Of a DNA stretch of 64,000 bases, positions 62,186-64,000 are shown in pieces. Position 1 is the first letter of the stretch; each line of letters starts with the position of its first letter. Made by a program: the position numbers and the translations under genes. Below the pieces are notes generated by a model. It did not search any database and had not been told where the DNA came from. It saw only the letters and a program-made list of their open reading frames with translations. The stretch is from assembly GCA_030737835.1 (NCBI GenBank), contig JAUJYN010000012.1, positions 10,712,729-10,776,728 on the forward strand, written 5' to 3'. This stretch comes from Acorus gramineus. Its lineage: Eukaryota > Streptophyta > Magnoliopsida > Acorales > Acoraceae.

Positions 62186-62965
62186 GTCTTAAAAATCAGA
62201 CCATTCATTGAACCGAAAAAATAATAAGATTAAGGGTCACTGGTTCAATCGTCGGGTGTACCGGTATCAAACCATGATATCTTCCTGACATAAATAATAA
62301 ATGTATTAATTATATTAATAATTTGAATATAAAAAATTAGGAAGCATTCTAAGAAATTTTCATAGTTATTAAGTCTTATTACTTTTTAAGTCTTCATGTA
62401 ATATCACAAAAACATAAAACTATGAGGGTTTTATTTATAGTTAAAGTTTTAATACGAATAAAAATTGTATTAATTTTGATTTTAATACATTTTATATGAC
62501 ATTCAATTTAAATACAAACTAACTTTCTAAGAGGAGATACCTGTTATAAAAATTCCAATAGTTTCCCCTTTTTGAATTGCAATTAGGCAAATCACAAATC
62601 TCAAATCCTTAATTTGTTAAATTTCGATGATGAATAAATTAAGTTTCAAATATTTTAAAAACTCCAACCAATTAATTAGAAAGACTCTTTTTAACATTTT
62701 TTTTTTGTAAATTCTTTACAAAAATATTTTTTACAAAGTTATTTATTCTTTTTAACATTGATTTTACACATTTGAAAAACCGGTCGGTTCATCTAAATCG
62801 ATATCAATTTTCAGAACCTACGGTTCAACCAACAGGATGAACGGTTTTTCAATTCTAGAGTGGATTTTAAAAAACTGGGTTTAGTGGGTTAACGGAATTA
62901 GAATCCAGGCTAGTCAACGGTTCAACTGATTGAAGCAGCCGGTCCGATCCGATTTTTAAAACAGT
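62186..62965. mobile_element. Candidate TIR element
   Basis: Left end tgtcttaaaaatcagaccat, right end (complement) ctgttttaaaaatcggatcg, both leading into gaaccg-type words. A related end (gttttaaaacccaatctaa) occurs near 61366. No coding region. Confidence 0.45.
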
Positions 62966-63119
62966 GCTTTTAACATTTGGGTTCAATCTGAACCCGAACC
63001 CAAACCCGAATAATCTGAACTTAATCTGAACCAACCCAAATTAATCTGAACTAGCCCGAATAATCTGAACTTTTGTTTAAAAGTTATATAATCTATTTTT
63101 TTTTTTAAAAAAAAAAACC

Positions 63120-64000
63120 TGGTAGAGGAGCACATGATATGAATGGTTGTTGCAGAGTCAACTGAGGCTTGTAGTCCAATGACTCAATATATGAAGTAAT
63201 ACCTCGGATTGAATAAACGTTGGTCTATATATTCTGATATTACCTCGGATTGAATACACGTTGGTCCAAATGTATGAAGTTGCCTTATATGGTTTTTATT
63301 TTACAAAGACCTCCAGTGGTTTTTGTGGACCAGAGAACCCAACCTTTGTAGTCTTGTTAATTCAATTGTTGATCTTATTATTTTAAAAAAATATATTACT
63401 AAGAGTAGACCAAATCTTCATTGCGCCTGGTCAAAGCTTTTCATACTGTTTAGATTTTCATCAAACGGAAAACTTGAGTACAACAATAAGCTTAATTCAA
63501 CCACCAAATATTCTGTAGGGTATGTATTCCTATTAAATATTTCTAATTATATATTTATAGCAAAAAATCTATCAGTTCTCTCTTTCACTCAATATAATGA
63601 GATGTGCATAATTAGCCCATTCCACTCGTTATAACAAGGTATATAGCTTATTGAAAAATTTTCAAATGTTCTATAAATTATTCATTCAATTCATTGGAAT
63701 GAGATGAAGGAAAAAAAATAAAATGAGCGGACTGCATTTATAAGATTGGAAACGAAACTAAGTTTAACATTTTCCTTTAACTAATTGAAAACAACTTTGA
63801 TTATTTTACTTCCACATTACATTATTAAAAATGCTTTGCCGATAACATTTAAGGTTACCGAAATGTTAATTTATTAGAATAGCAAATTCTACACCATCAA
63901 TTTTCTGAACTGTTTCCAAATAGATGAAAGGTAACATCACCATGTCTAATGAAATATGTCTCATTGATGGAAGTTAGAATTGTGTCACATGAATCACTTA
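63120..64000. repeat. Segmental duplication block X, copy 3 (cut by window end)
   Basis: Collinear with 57400-58760, the block directly upstream of peptide gene 3. The match still runs at the last base of the window (gaattgtgtcacatgaatcactta against 58725-58750). Confidence 0.75.

Noticed and set aside
1-64000. tRNA, rRNA or CRISPR features
   Set aside because: No cloverleaf with intact A and B boxes, no rRNA core, and no regularly spaced repeats were seen. CRISPR is not expected in a plant nucleus.

Overview
The window is nuclear DNA of a flowering plant. It shows spliced genes with AT-rich introns of up to about 7 kb, plant-type gene families (GH17 glucanase with an X8 domain, SUV3 organellar helicase, histone H2A.W), many L1 and RTE LINE remnants, and MITE-like elements. 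The species cannot be fixed from the sequence. All assignments come from reading translations, splice signals and repeats; no search was run.

Layout. At 1-2548 (+) lies the 3' part of a SEN1/MAA3-type SF1B helicase gene whose second intron holds a threefold tandem duplication of the exon-intron-exon border. From 4877 to about 30655 (+) lies one long gene for the mitochondrial RNA helicase SUV3, with about 17 exons that keep phase throughout. Its introns have been inflated: intron 7 holds an old antisense L1 LINE split by a younger sense L1 flanked by a 13-bp target-site duplication; intron 8 holds a hAT-like MITE; intron 9 holds an RTE-type LINE interrupted by an L1 insertion, a purine-rich tract, a MITE-like region and a dead H2A.W retrocopy. 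At 31638-33661 is a terminal-inverted-repeat element carrying a broken heme-oxygenase-like fragment. At 35095-39157 (-) is a complete GPI-anchored endo-1,3-beta-glucanase gene with an X8 domain, whose spliced 5' leader and TATA box reach about 40437.

From about 40.5 to 53 kb I see no gene, only repeats: TIR elements, a 5'-truncated L1 with a 13-bp duplication, a Mutator-like MITE with a 9-bp duplication, and a dispersed AT-rich repeat family.

The most interesting part is 53-64 kb. Three single-exon genes (53593, 55977, 59633; all +) encode basic proteins of 80, 74 and 70 residues with no signal peptide. Each carries two copies of an S-x-G-x-PPQH(N/S) motif, one internal and one at the C-terminus. 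The motif and the residues after the internal copy resemble plant elicitor peptide precursors (PROPEP/Pep family). The genes sit in segmental duplications and share TATA boxes, W-box cores and a conserved 5' leader. The block upstream of gene 3 recurs at the right edge of the window, so a further copy probably lies just outside. I read this as a tandem array of two-peptide danger-signal precursors; the signalling role is inference.
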